NCBI GenBank assembly: GCA_003697135.1
Contig: RFGC01000044.1
Coordinates: 1 to 64,000 of the forward strand
Source: Acidobacteriota bacterium
Lineage (GTDB): Bacteria; Acidobacteriota; Blastocatellia; Pyrinomonadales; Pyrinomonadaceae
Direction: 5' to 3'
DNA: 64,000 bases
Shown: positions 26,960-37,122 of the stretch, in pieces
How the letters are laid out: every line of letters begins with the position of its first letter
Numbering within the stretch: the stretch's first letter is position 1
Notes under the pieces: generated by a model
Databases searched by the model: none
Told to the model about the DNA's origin: nothing
What the model saw: the letters and a program-made list of their open reading frames with translations, nothing else
Translations under genes and position numbers: made by a program

Positions 26960-28285
26960 ATGGTTAGGGTAGGTGTAATTGGAGCTGGAATTTCGGGCTT
27001 GGTTTGCGCTTTTTTGCTAAGGCAAAAGGGAGTAGAGGTTGTAGTTTTTGAAAAAGACGAAACCGCTGGTGGAAACATTCAAACTCTCAAGCTTGAAGGC
27101 TATACGATTGAGTTGGGACCAAATAGCCTTTTGAAATCATTGCGTCTAGTGGAGTTAGTCAACCTTTTGGGTTTGAGAAGCCAAATACTTCCAGCAGAAC
27201 ACACGGCAAGAAAGCGTTATATTTTGTCTGGTGGAAAGCTCGAAGCAGTGGGCTTGAAATCTTTTGTAAACGGATATTTCAGCCCGAAAGCCTTATTTCA
27301 GATTTTCCGTGAGCCTTTTGTTCGCTCAAAATCGCCTGAAAACGAGTCAGTCGCGGAATTTTTCGAGCGTCGTTTTGGTGATGAGTTTGTTGATAAGCTG
27401 GTTGATCCTTTCATTTCTGGCATCTACGCAGGTAATCCACACAGCCTTAGCATAAGAGCCGCTTTTCCGAGCATTTATGAAATGGAGCAAAATTTCGGAA
27501 GTTTAATCGTTGGTGCATTTCGGCAGAGCAGAAACAAAAGCAACTTGAAAATACTCAAAGATTTCCCGCGCACATTTTCGTTTCAAGGCGGTCTGAAAAC
27601 GTTAATTGAAGCGCTTGTTTCAAGACTAGATGATTCAATGCGGTTCTCCAGTCCCGTTTTTGCGATTGAAAGAACGAAAAGCGGGAAATTCAGTGTTAAT
27701 GGTGAGGAATTTGATTCGGTGATTATCTCAACTCCAGCTTTTGTGGCGGCGGATTTAATTGAGAGCTTAGATGAAGACCTTGCGAGAAGGCTTCGTTCTG
27801 TGGAGTATCCGCCCGTTGCAGTCGTTGTCTTCGGACTAAAGACTGAAAAGATCAAGAAAAAACTAGATGGTTTCGGATTCTTGATTCCAAGCAAAGAAAA
27901 TCGTTCGATTCTAGGGACTTTGTTTGTTTCTACGGTGTTTCCTGAGCGCGCACCGAAAGGATATGAGCTTTTGACAACTTTCGTGGGTGGCGTGCGCCGT
28001 GGATATGAACTCTGCGGAGTATCGGACGAAAATTTGAAACAGCTCGTTGAGCGGGAGCTTGCAGAAATTTTGGAAATAAATGGTGAACCTGATCTTTGCT
28101 ACATCAAGCGTTGGGAAAAGGCAATACCGCAATATCAAATCGGGTATGAGAAAATCACCGAATCAATCGCAAGATTTGAGAGAGAGCATCGAGGAATTTT
28201 CTTTTGTAGTAACTTTTATCGAGGGATTTCAGTGAGCAGTTGCGTCGAGAGTGCTTTTGAAACGGTTGAGTCGCTTCTGGGGTAG
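26960..28285 (+). CDS. hemG: protoporphyrinogen oxidase (oxygen-dependent, HemY/PPOX type)
   Basis: This FAD enzyme oxidises protoporphyrinogen IX to protoporphyrin IX with O2. The 441 residues begin with the dinucleotide-binding fold GAGISGLVCAFLL and end with a flavin-contact segment near GIFFCSNFYRGISVSSC. LVDPFISGIYAG is typical of the PPOX family. It follows hemH and converges with pyrD, 21 bp away. The gene name varies between annotation schemes (hemG or hemY). Confidence 0.92.
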   Translation: MVRVGVIGAGISGLVCAFLLRQKGVEVVVFEKDETAGGNIQTLKLEGYTIELGPNSLLKSLRLVELVNLLGLRSQILPAEHTARKRYILSGGKLEAVGLKSFVNGYFSPKALFQIFREPFVRSKSPENESVAEFFERRFGDEFVDKLVDPFISGIYAGNPHSLSIRAAFPSIYEMEQNFGSLIVGAFRQSRNKSNLKILKDFPRTFSFQGGLKTLIEALVSRLDDSMRFSSPVFAIERTKSGKFSVNGEEFDSVIISTPAFVAADLIESLDEDLARRLRSVEYPPVAVVVFGLKTEKIKKKLDGFGFLIPSKENRSILGTLFVSTVFPERAPKGYELLTTFVGGVRRGYELCGVSDENLKQLVERELAEILEINGEPDLCYIKRWEKAIPQYQIGYEKITESIARFEREHRGIFFCSNFYRGISVSSCVESAFETVESLLG

Positions 28286-28306
28286 TGAAAGCAAACTTCA
28301 AAAGCT

Positions 28307-29401
28307 CTATGCTTTTGAACCGATGGCCTCGTCTATAGATGAAAAACCTTCTTTTTGCAAGAGTTTGGCTAAGCCTGAATTGATTTGATAGGCAAAACTT
28401 GGACCTTTGTAAACAAATCCTGTGTAAACTTGAAGTAGCGAGGCGCCTGCACAGATTTTTTCAAAAGCATCTTCAGCCGTGAAAATCCCGCCAACACCGA
28501 TGATCGGGAGTTTCCCGGCGGAGTAGCGATAAATTTTGCGAATAACTTCTGTTGAGATTTTAGCCAAAGGTTTACCGCTTAATCCGCCTTCGCCGATTTT
28601 TTCAAGTTCTTCTTCAGAGGTTTTCAAACCGGATCGCCTTACGGTTGTATTTGTTGCAATCAATCCGTCTATGCCGAGTTCTAGGCATACACCAGTTATT
28701 GATTCGATTTCATCATCGGATAAATCCGGCGCAATTTTAACGAGTAATGGAATTCTTTTTTGATTCTGTTTTTCTTCCTGCAAAACTGCTGATTGCAAAG
28801 CTGATAGAAGATTGCGCAAGTTTTCAGTTGCTTGTAATTTTCGGAGTTCAGGCGTATTTGGGCTTGAGACATTCACGGTGATGTAATCTGCTACTTTACA
28901 TGCGAGTTTAAGGCTTGAAAGATAGTTTTCTACTGCATCTTTGTTCGATACGTCCTTATTTCTCCCGATGTTTACGCCGACAACGCACTTTTTCTTGATT
29001 TTTTCGAGTCTGGCGATTATTTTTTCGGCACCGTCGTTATTGAATCCGAGCCGATTTATCAGGGCTTCGTCTTGCGGAAGTCTAAAAAGGCGCGGCCTCG
29101 AATTTCCTGATTGCGGTTTGAAGGTGACTGTTCCGACTTCGACGAATCCGAAGCCGAGCGATGCAAGTTGATTGACAAGCAAACCGTTTTTATCGAAACC
29201 TGCGGCTACACCTAAAGGATTTCGGAAAGTGAGTCCGAATCTTTTTATTTCGCCGAAATCGAAGTTGGAAAGGCGAAAGACAAGGCTTTGCGTGATTTCA
29301 TTTCCTAATGCTGATTTCAAGATTTTGGTTGAGAAATCATGAGCAGTTTCCGGTGGAAGATGAAATAAAATCGGGCGGATTATTGATTCGTAAAGTGTCA
29401 T
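28307..29401 (-). CDS. pyrD: dihydroorotate dehydrogenase (quinone), class 2
   Basis: PyrD oxidises dihydroorotate to orotate and passes electrons to the quinone pool at the inner membrane. Class 2 is indicated by the N-terminal helical membrane-contact region (ESIIRPILFHLPPETAH) and the catalytic serine in NVSSPNTPELRKLQ. FMN-site motifs GVGGIFTAEDA and QVYTGFVYKGP are present. The 364-residue length is usual. It is divergent from pyrR-pyrB-pyrC, sharing an intergenic region of about 70 bp, which suggests joint control of pyrimidine genes. Confidence 0.95.
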   Translation of the reverse strand: MTLYESIIRPILFHLPPETAHDFSTKILKSALGNEITQSLVFRLSNFDFGEIKRFGLTFRNPLGVAAGFDKNGLLVNQLASLGFGFVEVGTVTFKPQSGNSRPRLFRLPQDEALINRLGFNNDGAEKIIARLEKIKKKCVVGVNIGRNKDVSNKDAVENYLSSLKLACKVADYITVNVSSPNTPELRKLQATENLRNLLSALQSAVLQEEKQNQKRIPLLVKIAPDLSDDEIESITGVCLELGIDGLIATNTTVRRSGLKTSEEELEKIGEGGLSGKPLAKISTEVIRKIYRYSAGKLPIIGVGGIFTAEDAFEKICAGASLLQVYTGFVYKGPSFAYQINSGLAKLLQKEGFSSIDEAIGSKA

Positions 29402-29470
29402 AAACTTGATTTTTGTTTATAAAATCGTGTTAAATCAAATCTTCGAGTCCTTGAGTTGTTGGTTAAGATT

Positions 29471-30037
29471 ATGACAGATGAACATAACCTTATCGAGAAA
29501 GTCCGCATAATGGACGCGGCGAGAATTGATCGTGCCTTGTCAAGATTGGCTTCCGAAATTGTCGAAGAAAATCAAGGTGTTCAAGACCTTTATTTGGTTG
29601 GGATAAGACGACGCGGAGTTCCACTTGCTGAAAGAATCGCTGAAAAAATCAAAACCCTAGAGGGAGCTTTGCCTTATCTTGGTAGTCTCGACATAACGCT
29701 TTACCGAGATGATTTATCAACCGTAGGTGCAAGCCCTATTGTCAATCGGACTGAGCTTGAGGTTGATATTGAGGATAAGAATATCGTGTTAGTTGATGAT
29801 GTTTTATACACGGGAAGAACCATCAGAGCGGCGCTAGACCAATTGATGGATTTCGGACGCCCGAAAAAGGTGAGATTAGCTGTTTTGATAGACAGAGGGC
29901 GCGAGCACCGAGAATTGCCTATACATGCGGATTTTATAGGCAAAACAGTTCCAACGAAAAAGAGCGAAATCATAAAAGTAATGCTAAAAGAATTCGATGG
30001 TGAAGAAGGCGTCGGAATTTTTGAGCGCGCCGAGTGA
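29471..30037 (+). CDS. pyrR: bifunctional pyr operon regulator / uracil phosphoribosyltransferase
   Basis: PyrR binds pyr mRNA in response to UMP and also has uracil phosphoribosyltransferase activity. The PRPP-binding loop [17 protein letters not shown] and the RRRGVPLA motif are clear. I chose ATG 29471 (188 residues, close to the usual 180); a TTG at 29456 is in frame. pyrB follows 69 bp later. I could not find a PyrR anti-antiterminator consensus upstream, so its target is uncertain; a hairpin in the pyrR-pyrB gap is listed separately. Confidence 0.94.
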   Translation: MTDEHNLIEKVRIMDAARIDRALSRLASEIVEENQGVQDLYLVGIRRRGVPLAERIAEKIKTLEGALPYLGSLDITLYRDDLSTVGASPIVNRTELEVDIEDKNIVLVDDVLYTGRTIRAALDQLMDFGRPKKVRLAVLIDRGREHRELPIHADFIGKTVPTKKSEIIKVMLKEFDGEEGVGIFERAE

Positions 30038-30038
30038 G

Positions 30039-30068
30039 TTTTCTTGGTGTTCAAATTTCCCAAGAAAA
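30039..30068 (+). promoter_or_regulatory. hairpin between pyrR and pyrB
   Basis: TTTTCTTGG at 30039-30047 is complementary to CCAAGAAAA at 30060-30068, giving a 9-bp stem with a 12-base loop, one base after the pyrR stop. No T-run follows, so it is not a plain terminator. It could be a processing or translation-control element. Confidence 0.45.
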
Positions 30069-30106
30069 ATTCGTGATGAATCTTTGAAGACCTTTTGAGT
30101 CTGAAA

Positions 30107-31042
30107 ATGGATAAGTTCAAGCGTAAAGACCTGCTCGGAATAAAAGATTTATCGGCAGAAGAGATAAAAATCATTTTGCAAGTAGCTGAAACTTTCCGTG
30201 AAGTTTCCCGTCGAGATGTCAAAAAAGTTCCCACGTTGCGCGGCAAAACAGTAATCAATCTTTTTTTCGAGCCTTCAACGCGCACCAGAACAAGTTTTGA
30301 GCTTGCGGCGAAAAGACTTTCGGCTGATGCAGTGAATATCTCGACTTCAACTTCGAGTCTCGCCAAAGGTGAGACGATTCTTGACATGGCGAAAAATCTC
30401 GATGCAATGGCTCCGCATGTCATTGTAGTTAGGCATAGTTCCGCTGGTGTGCCACATCAGCTTGCCAAAGCCAGTAGAGCTTCGATTGTAAACGCAGGTG
30501 ATGGCTCGAACGAGCATCCGACGCAAGCTCTTCTAGATGCAATGACTATCTACGAACACAAGGGCAGAATTGAGGGGTTGCGAGTAGCTATTTTAGGCGA
30601 TATTCTTCACAGTCGAGTTGCTCGCTCAAATGTTTACCTGCTTACAAAACTCGGAGCGGAAGTTTGCGTTGCTGGACCTAACACGTTGATTCCGCAGGAT
30701 TTTCAGCACCTTGTCGAAAATGGGCTGACGATTTGCCCGAGTATTGAATCGGCTATTCAAGATGCCGATGTTGTGATGGTTTTGAGAATTCAGAAGGAAA
30801 GAATGAACGAAGCCTTTTTTCCGACGATGCGTGAATACTCGATTCACTACGGCTTGACAAAAGAACGATTAAAACTTGCTAAACCTGATGCAATCGTTCT
30901 GCATCCGGGGCCGATGAATCGCGGCGTAGAGATTGCTTCGGACGTCGCCGATGGTTCAAGCTCGTTGATTTTGAATCAAGTTGAATATGGCTTGGCCGTA
31001 AGAATGGCAGTTTTGTATCTTTTAACAGGCGGAGAAGACTAA
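30107..31042 (+). CDS. pyrB: aspartate carbamoyltransferase catalytic subunit
   Basis: PyrB joins carbamoyl phosphate and aspartate in the first committed pyrimidine step. The carbamoyl-phosphate site [19 protein letters not shown]-type motif and HPTQALLD are present. ATG 30107 gives 311 residues; an in-frame TTG at 30095 would add four. It is followed after 3 bp by pyrC. No pyrI regulatory subunit is seen. Confidence 0.96.
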   Translation: MDKFKRKDLLGIKDLSAEEIKIILQVAETFREVSRRDVKKVPTLRGKTVINLFFEPSTRTRTSFELAAKRLSADAVNISTSTSSLAKGETILDMAKNLDAMAPHVIVVRHSSAGVPHQLAKASRASIVNAGDGSNEHPTQALLDAMTIYEHKGRIEGLRVAILGDILHSRVARSNVYLLTKLGAEVCVAGPNTLIPQDFQHLVENGLTICPSIESAIQDADVVMVLRIQKERMNEAFFPTMREYSIHYGLTKERLKLAKPDAIVLHPGPMNRGVEIASDVADGSSSLILNQVEYGLAVRMAVLYLLTGGED

Positions 31043-31045
31043 AAG

Positions 31046-32338
31046 ATGAGACTTTTGATTTCTGGTGGACATTTGATTGACCCGGCAGAAGGGGAAAACA
31101 GCGGAAAAAATGTTTTAATCGAAGACGGAAAAGTCAAGGCATGGCTTAATCAACATGAGCCGATACCTGAAGATGTAGAAGTTTTCGATGCTACGGGCAT
31201 GATAGTAGCACCCGGATTTATTGACCTGCACGTTCATCTTCGAGAACCGGGACAAGAACACAAAGAAACAATAGCTACGGGGGCGGCGGCAGCGGTTGCC
31301 GGTGGGTTTACGAGCATTTGTTGTATGCCGAATACAAATCCGGTAAATGACAACGCCGCAATTACTAGATTCATAATCGAACAGGGAAATCGAGCCGGGT
31401 TAGCGAACGTTTTTCCCATAGGTGCAATAACGAAAGGTTCTGAAGGAAACGAGCTGGCTGAGATGGGCGAAATGAGATCTGCCGGAATCGTGGCGGTTTC
31501 AGATGATGGGCGCCCTGTTCCTAATGCAGGAATAATGCGCCGCGCAATGGAATATGCCAAAGATTTCGATTTGACGGTTGTTGATCATTGTGAAGATAAA
31601 TCTCTTTCGGCAGGCGGCGTAATGCACGAAGGGAAGTGGTCATTGCGACTTGGACTTAAGGGAATGCCTGCTTTGGCAGAAGACTTAGACGCATTTAGAG
31701 ATGTTCTTCTTGCCGAACTTACCGGTGCAAAAGTGCATATAGCTCATATTTCGACAAAAGGAGCGATAGAGGCCGTAAGGCTTGCTAAACAAAAAGGCTT
31801 GAAGGTGACTTGCGAAGTCACTCCGCATCATTTCACGCTAACAGATGCGGCAGTTGAAGGTTACAATACGAATGCAAAAATGTCTCCGCCGCTGAGAAGC
31901 GAAGAGCATTTAGAGGCTGTTTTAGAGGCAATCAAAGACGGCACGATTGATGCGATAGCCACCGATCACGCTCCGCATCATCCCGACGAAAAAAATCTTG
32001 AATTTGACCGAGCGCCCTTTGGAATCATTGGATTAGAAACCGCAGTTGGACTTGCCTTCAAACAGCTTGTTCACACCGGAATAATTGATTTGGTGCGATT
32101 GGTTGAGATGTTTTCAACAAATCCTGCGAAGATTTTTAATCTCGAAGGACGTGGGACCTTGCGCCCGGGTGCAATTGCCGATGTCACGATAATTGATCCC
32201 GATCTTGAATGGACATACAAGGTCGAAAATACCAGATCGAAATCAAAAAACACACCGTTTGACGGTTGGACTTTTCAAGGTGCAGTTATTGCAACCATCG
32301 TTGGTGGGAAGATTGTCTATCATCGTGATAGGTTTTGA
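31046..32338 (+). CDS. pyrC: dihydroorotase (class I)
   Basis: PyrC closes carbamoyl aspartate to dihydroorotate. The 430-residue protein carries the metal-site motif [18 protein letters not shown] in the barrel and the catalytic aspartate in IATDHAPH. The class I (PyrC/allantoinase-like) type commonly lies beside pyrB, as here with 3 bp between them. The metal site looks complete, so it is predicted to be active rather than a PyrB-partner pseudo-dihydroorotase. Confidence 0.95.
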   Translation: MRLLISGGHLIDPAEGENSGKNVLIEDGKVKAWLNQHEPIPEDVEVFDATGMIVAPGFIDLHVHLREPGQEHKETIATGAAAAVAGGFTSICCMPNTNPVNDNAAITRFIIEQGNRAGLANVFPIGAITKGSEGNELAEMGEMRSAGIVAVSDDGRPVPNAGIMRRAMEYAKDFDLTVVDHCEDKSLSAGGVMHEGKWSLRLGLKGMPALAEDLDAFRDVLLAELTGAKVHIAHISTKGAIEAVRLAKQKGLKVTCEVTPHHFTLTDAAVEGYNTNAKMSPPLRSEEHLEAVLEAIKDGTIDAIATDHAPHHPDEKNLEFDRAPFGIIGLETAVGLAFKQLVHTGIIDLVRLVEMFSTNPAKIFNLEGRGTLRPGAIADVTIIDPDLEWTYKVENTRSKSKNTPFDGWTFQGAVIATIVGGKIVYHRDRF

Positions 32339-32371
32339 TTATAGTCGTCTGAAAAATCTTGGAGGATGAAG

Positions 32372-33994
32372 ATGGTTGCACGATGCATTTTGCTTTTCTT
32401 TTTCCTTTTGCTAGCCTTTTTCAATAATCCAACACAAAAAGCCTTTCAAGAAAAAACTCAACTTGCTTCCGAATTTGCCTACGATCTGGTCATAATCAAC
32501 GGCAGAATTGTGGATGGAACTGGTAATCCCTGGTTTCGAGCATCAATCGGCATCAAAGATGGTAGGATAGTTAAAATCGGCAAGATCAATCCATCAAGCG
32601 CAAAAAAGGTTATAGATGCAAAAGACAACATAGTTACGCCGGGATTCATTGACGTTCACACTCACGTTGAAAACATTTTCGATTTACCAAAGGCTGAAAA
32701 CTTTATACGAATGGGAGTAACGTCTCTAATCACGGGCAATTGTGGCAGTTCTGCAACAGACATTGCAGAATTCTTGGGGAGATACAAAGAAAAGCCTCTG
32801 ACTGTTAATTTAGGCACTTTGATAGGTCATGGTTCTGTGCGTGCAAAAGTTATGGGATTTGATGATAGACAGCCGACGCCCGACGAACAGGCACAGATGG
32901 AAGCAATAGTCGAAAAAGCAATGAAAGATGGTGCGCTTGGGCTTTCAACAGGTTTGATTTATTCTCCCGGAACTTTTGCGAAAACAGATGAAATAGTGGC
33001 TTTGGCAAAGATAGCGGCGCGCTACGGTGGTGTCTATGCTTCACACATTCGCGACGAAGGAACGGAAGTTGTAAAGGCGATAAACGAAGCAATCGAAATA
33101 GGCGAAAAAGCAGGAATACCGGTCGAGATTTCTCACTTTAAGATTTCGAGCAAGAATCTTTGGGGACAAAGCCCGGTAACTATCGGGCTTGTAAAGTCGG
33201 CACGTGAAAAGGGGCTTCAAGTTACCGTTGATCAATACGTTTACACCGCGTCTTCGACTTCTCTAGAAGCGAGACTGCCGAATTGGGCAATTGCAGGCGG
33301 AAGGGAAGAGACATTAAAACGCCTTGCAGATAAGGAAATGCGCTCGAAGATCGCACAGGCAATGAAAGAAGAACTTGAAAAGCGAGGCTTCAAAGATTAT
33401 AGCTTTGCTTACGTTGCCAACTATTCGCCAAAACCCGAATACAACGGCAAAAACATTGTAGAAATTACAAAACTTGAGCGGGGAAGAGACGATCTGGACG
33501 CTCAGATTGAGCAGATTTTTGAAATGTATGAAAAGGGCGGAGCTTCCATGGTTTACAGAGTTATGAGCGAAGAAGATGTTAGACGCATCTTGCGAGAGCC
33601 TTTCACCATGTTTGCTTCCGATAGTGGCGTGCGAGAACTTGGGCGAGGAGTTCCGCATCCGCGAGGCTACGGTAATAACGCAAGAGTTTTAGGAGAATAC
33701 GTTAGAAACCTGAAACTCTTGAGTTTGGAGGAAGCAATTCGCAAGATGACTTCTTTGCCTGCACAAACCTTTGGAATTCGTGATCGCGGGCTTTTGCGTG
33801 AAGGTTTTTTTGCTGACATTGTTATTTTCGATGAAAAGAAAGTTGCTGACAGGGCAACATTTGAAAATCCGCATCAGTATCCGGAAGGATTTATTTATGT
33901 TTTGGTTAACGGTGAGGTGGTTTTGGATGAAAACGGTCTTACGGATAAACGTCCGGGACGAGCAATTGTAGGTAGCGGAAAAGAGATATTTTGA
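32372..33994 (+). CDS. exported N-acyl-D-amino-acid deacylase-like amidohydrolase
   Basis: This family removes acyl groups from N-acyl-D-amino acids and related peptides. All zinc/catalytic positions seem present: HTH in DVHTHVEN, the cysteine in TGNCGSS, histidines in ASHIRDEG and EISHFKISS, and the aspartate in FASDSG. The N terminus is a signal peptide with a long hydrophobic core. GGAGG at 32361-32365 lies 6 bases before ATG 32372, so I prefer it over ATG 32366. It starts 33 bp after pyrC and could be read from that operon. A second exported hydrolase follows. Confidence 0.88.
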   Translation: MVARCILLFFFLLLAFFNNPTQKAFQEKTQLASEFAYDLVIINGRIVDGTGNPWFRASIGIKDGRIVKIGKINPSSAKKVIDAKDNIVTPGFIDVHTHVENIFDLPKAENFIRMGVTSLITGNCGSSATDIAEFLGRYKEKPLTVNLGTLIGHGSVRAKVMGFDDRQPTPDEQAQMEAIVEKAMKDGALGLSTGLIYSPGTFAKTDEIVALAKIAARYGGVYASHIRDEGTEVVKAINEAIEIGEKAGIPVEISHFKISSKNLWGQSPVTIGLVKSAREKGLQVTVDQYVYTASSTSLEARLPNWAIAGGREETLKRLADKEMRSKIAQAMKEELEKRGFKDYSFAYVANYSPKPEYNGKNIVEITKLERGRDDLDAQIEQIFEMYEKGGASMVYRVMSEEDVRRILREPFTMFASDSGVRELGRGVPHPRGYGNNARVLGEYVRNLKLLSLEEAIRKMTSLPAQTFGIRDRGLLREGFFADIVIFDEKKVADRATFENPHQYPEGFIYVLVNGEVVLDENGLTDKRPGRAIVGSGKEIF

Positions 33995-34076
33995 TTTTTT
34001 GATAAAACCCAACTTGCTGGAAATGCGTAAAGGTATCGGTTAGGAATCTCTAGAAGACAGACTGGGAGAGAAAAAT

Positions 34077-35993
34077 ATGCGAACCAATAAAGGCTTAATT
34101 TTTTGCTTGATGTTGCTTGTTGCAACTTTTGTTAAAGCGCAAGCCCCGGAAAATAATCTGGCGGCTTATATTCGGGAAAACTACACAAAACGTGAAGTTT
34201 ATATCCCGATGCGTGATGGTGTAAGGCTGTTTACGGCTATTTATGAGCCTAAAGACAAGTCGCAGAAATATCCGATACTACTCAATCGAACACCCTATTC
34301 GGTTGCGCCTTACGGACCTGACAAATTCAAGGAATTGCTAGGACCGAATGAACTTTTTGCCCGTGAAGGTTATATTTTTGTTTATCAGGATGTTCGCGGG
34401 CGCTGGATGTCGGAAGGAGAATTCGTCAATGTGCGTCCGGATATTGAAAATAAAACGCCCAAAGATATTGATGAATCAACCGACACCTACGACACAATCG
34501 AATGGCTTATAAAGAACGTTGAAAACAATAACGGGCGTGTTGGTATCTATGGCATTTCGTATCCGGGTTTTTACACTTCTGCGGGTTCGATTGATTCGCA
34601 TCCAGCACTGAAGGCATGTTCACCCCAAGCCCCGGTTTCGGATTGGTTTCACGGCGACGATATGCATCATAACGGAGCACTGTTTTTGGCTCAAAACTAT
34701 GCCTTTTTCACCTTTTTCGGTCAACCGCGCCTTCACCCTACTTCTTCTCCCGATTATTTGAAAAGATGGCAAGGTAGAAACACGCAAGACGGCTATGACT
34801 ATTTCCTAAGTTTAGGCGGGCTGAAAGAAGTTGCTGATTCTTATGAAAAAGGTCTGGGTATGAGAATTCAGTTTTGGGACGAGATGATGGCTCATCCTAA
34901 TTACGACGATTTTTGGAAGGAACGGAACATTTTAACGAAGCTAAAAAATATCAAATGCGCAACGATGACCGTTGGTGGCTGGTATGACAACGAAGACCTT
35001 TACGGTGCTTTGCAGACTTATCAGCATATCGAACGCATGAATCCCGGAATATTCAATGTTTTAGTTGTTGGTCCTTGGTTTCATGGCGGCTGGGCAAGAT
35101 CGGACGGTGATTGGTTGGGAACGGCATATTTTGAACAGAAGACTGCCAAATGGTATCGAGAAAACATTGAACTTCCTTTCTTCAACTATTTTCTCAAGGA
35201 CAAAGGAGACATTTCGCAAATCAAAGAAGTTTTGTTGTTCGATACTGGGGCGAATCGTTGGATGGCTTTTGACGGTTACAATCCACCTAATACTGAACCG
35301 ACGCGACTTTATTTGACAGCAAACGGCGGGCTTTCTTTTGAAGTTCCAAAGACGGAAGGGTTTGCTGAATACGTTTCCGATCCGATGAAGCCAGTTCCAT
35401 ATACTCAAAAAATAAGTTTCAATTATCCGCGTGACTTTATGACCGAAGATCAAAGATTTGCGGCACGTCGGCCTGATGTTTTAGTTTTTCAAACAGAGCC
35501 TTTGCAAGAGGATATAACCGTTGTCGGAGACATAAAGCCTGATCTTTTCATTTCTTCAAGCGGGACAGACTCGGACTTTATTGTGAAACTCATAGACGTT
35601 TTCCCTGATGATTACAAATTTCCCGCAGGTGTAAAACCGCCGGAGAGTTCTGCATGGAGTGTTTTCCAGCCCGGTGGCTATCAAATGCTTTTGCGCGGCG
35701 AGCCGATGCCTGCAAGATTTCGAGAAAGTTTTGAAAGACCTGTTCCGCTAGAACCAAATAAGCCAACTAGGCTTTCTTTCGTAATGCCCGGAATAGCTCA
35801 CACTTTCAAAAAAGGGCACAGGATAATGATTCAAATCCAAAGCACATGGTTTCCGCTGGTGGCAAGGAATCCACAAAAATTCATGCCGAATTATAAACTT
35901 GCTACTCAGGCAGATTTCCAGAAAGTCACAAATAGAGTTTATTTTGGTGGGAAGACTCCTTCTTCAATAATCTTGCCGATTCTGAAGAAGTAG
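34077..35993 (+). CDS. exported CocE/NonD-family hydrolase (X-Pro dipeptidyl-peptidase-like)
   Basis: The 638-residue serine hydrolase has a signal peptide ending near FVKAQA. The S15/CocE alpha-beta hydrolase domain carries the nucleophile in GISYPGFY, an acid in GGWYDNEDLYG and a histidine in VGPWFHGGW. A C-terminal jelly-roll domain (from about 440) is typical. Members cleave esters, acylated peptides or X-Pro dipeptides; the substrate is not predictable. A GGGAGAG site precedes the ATG. It lies 82 bp after the D-aminoacylase-like gene, suggesting a joint role in degrading peptides outside the cytoplasm. Confidence 0.88.
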   Translation: MRTNKGLIFCLMLLVATFVKAQAPENNLAAYIRENYTKREVYIPMRDGVRLFTAIYEPKDKSQKYPILLNRTPYSVAPYGPDKFKELLGPNELFAREGYIFVYQDVRGRWMSEGEFVNVRPDIENKTPKDIDESTDTYDTIEWLIKNVENNNGRVGIYGISYPGFYTSAGSIDSHPALKACSPQAPVSDWFHGDDMHHNGALFLAQNYAFFTFFGQPRLHPTSSPDYLKRWQGRNTQDGYDYFLSLGGLKEVADSYEKGLGMRIQFWDEMMAHPNYDDFWKERNILTKLKNIKCATMTVGGWYDNEDLYGALQTYQHIERMNPGIFNVLVVGPWFHGGWARSDGDWLGTAYFEQKTAKWYRENIELPFFNYFLKDKGDISQIKEVLLFDTGANRWMAFDGYNPPNTEPTRLYLTANGGLSFEVPKTEGFAEYVSDPMKPVPYTQKISFNYPRDFMTEDQRFAARRPDVLVFQTEPLQEDITVVGDIKPDLFISSSGTDSDFIVKLIDVFPDDYKFPAGVKPPESSAWSVFQPGGYQMLLRGEPMPARFRESFERPVPLEPNKPTRLSFVMPGIAHTFKKGHRIMIQIQSTWFPLVARNPQKFMPNYKLATQADFQKVTNRVYFGGKTPSSIILPILKK

Positions 35994-36101
35994 TCAAAGC
36001 AAGATTTGTCCCTTTGCTGAAAAAATTGGGTTTTGCTTCTTATACATTGTGTTTTTGTTATCAAAATTTGAATTCCTCGAGGTTAAATGCTTTGAGAAGT
36101 A

Positions 36102-36130
36102 TTGACCGTTGAATGGTGTTGTGATACTTT
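36102..36130 (+). promoter_or_regulatory. candidate promoter for the 36181 gene and thiS
   Basis: TTGACC at 36102-36107 with a 17-base spacer and TACTTT at 36125-36130 lies 50 bp before the GTG start. The -35 match is good and the -10 match is weak. Confidence 0.3.
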
Positions 36131-36180
36131 CATATTTTGGCTTTTAGAACTGAAATTTTTATTGTTCTCACCGACTAGCC

Positions 36181-37116
36181 GTGATAGCAGGTTTCAACAC
36201 AGATGTCGAGTATAATGGCGAAATTTATCATGTCCAGACAGAAGACAAGGGGCTTAGGACAGCGACGATAGTCTCTTTGGTTTATCAAGGCGGAACCATT
36301 TTGGCGAGTAAGCGTTCGTCATACAGTGATTTAGTTGTTGATGGGGCTGTGACTGATAGAAAAGCCTTGACCGAGAGAGTTCACAAACAACATAAGCTAA
36401 TATGTGCGGCTATTAAGGCTGGAAGAATCGAGGATTTGAAGCGACTGACAGCAAAGGAAGCGGCAATCAGCACAAAGGAAGTGGCTGCGGAGAAGGAAGC
36501 TCTAAAGAAAAAAACAACCGTTTCAGACACGACGGAAGAACTACCCGGATATGTTCTTAAGACTTCCGACTTGATCGTTGCAGATGAGATCGTGGAAGAA
36601 GTGTCTGAGGCTGAAATGGTTGAAATGCCTGTTGAAGTTGTAGAGGAAGTAACTGAAGCAGAAGTAGTCGAAGAGATAGAACAATTAGAAGCGATCGAAG
36701 CGGCTGAAGCAATTCAAGAGGCTGAGGAAATAGAAGAGTCGAAGGAAGAAATAGAAAGAGAAATAGAGGAAGCTGGAAGAATATTTGAAACTCTTGATGA
36801 GGAGAGAGTTACCAAAGAGGCATTGAGTATAGAACTTCTTGGAAATCCGAAGTTTAAGGGAGGGGATCAGAAAATTTTAAGTCTTCTTGTAACACGAGGA
36901 GTTGATAAACAGACAGTTAAAGGTTCGCAAGTCACAGTGAAGGTTTTGGGAGATTCATTCAGACCTCAGATTTATCATGGCGAGACGGATGAGAATGGAT
37001 TGGTGATTTTTAGAATTAGCATTCCTCATTTCAAATCAGGCAAAGCCGCAATTTTGGTCAAGGCATTTCATGATGGTGAAGAAGTCGAAACAAAACAACT
37101 CGTCAAACCGAGTTAA
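36181..37116 (+). CDS. hypothetical protein with acidic coiled coil and C-terminal beta domain
   Basis: No named family is recognised. Three parts are visible in the 311 residues: an N-terminal domain (about 1-110) starting MIAGFNTDVEYNGEIYHVQT, a glutamate/valine-rich segment (about 135-210) that should form an acidic coiled coil, and a C-terminal region (about 215-311) with alternating strands that looks Ig-like or carboxypeptidase-regulatory-like. No signal peptide or membrane helix is seen. The start is GTG 36181, because a stop closes the frame a few codons upstream and no ATG is available. thiS follows 6 bp later. The N-terminal part looks conserved enough to be a real family. Confidence 0.65.
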   Translation: MIAGFNTDVEYNGEIYHVQTEDKGLRTATIVSLVYQGGTILASKRSSYSDLVVDGAVTDRKALTERVHKQHKLICAAIKAGRIEDLKRLTAKEAAISTKEVAAEKEALKKKTTVSDTTEELPGYVLKTSDLIVADEIVEEVSEAEMVEMPVEVVEEVTEAEVVEEIEQLEAIEAAEAIQEAEEIEESKEEIEREIEEAGRIFETLDEERVTKEALSIELLGNPKFKGGDQKILSLLVTRGVDKQTVKGSQVTVKVLGDSFRPQIYHGETDENGLVIFRISIPHFKSGKAAILVKAFHDGEEVETKQLVKPS

Positions 37117-37122
37117 AAATTT

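Noticed and set aside
29402-29470. PyrR attenuation leader before pyrR
   Set aside because: The roughly 70-bp gap shows no antiterminator/terminator pair or PyrR-binding consensus.
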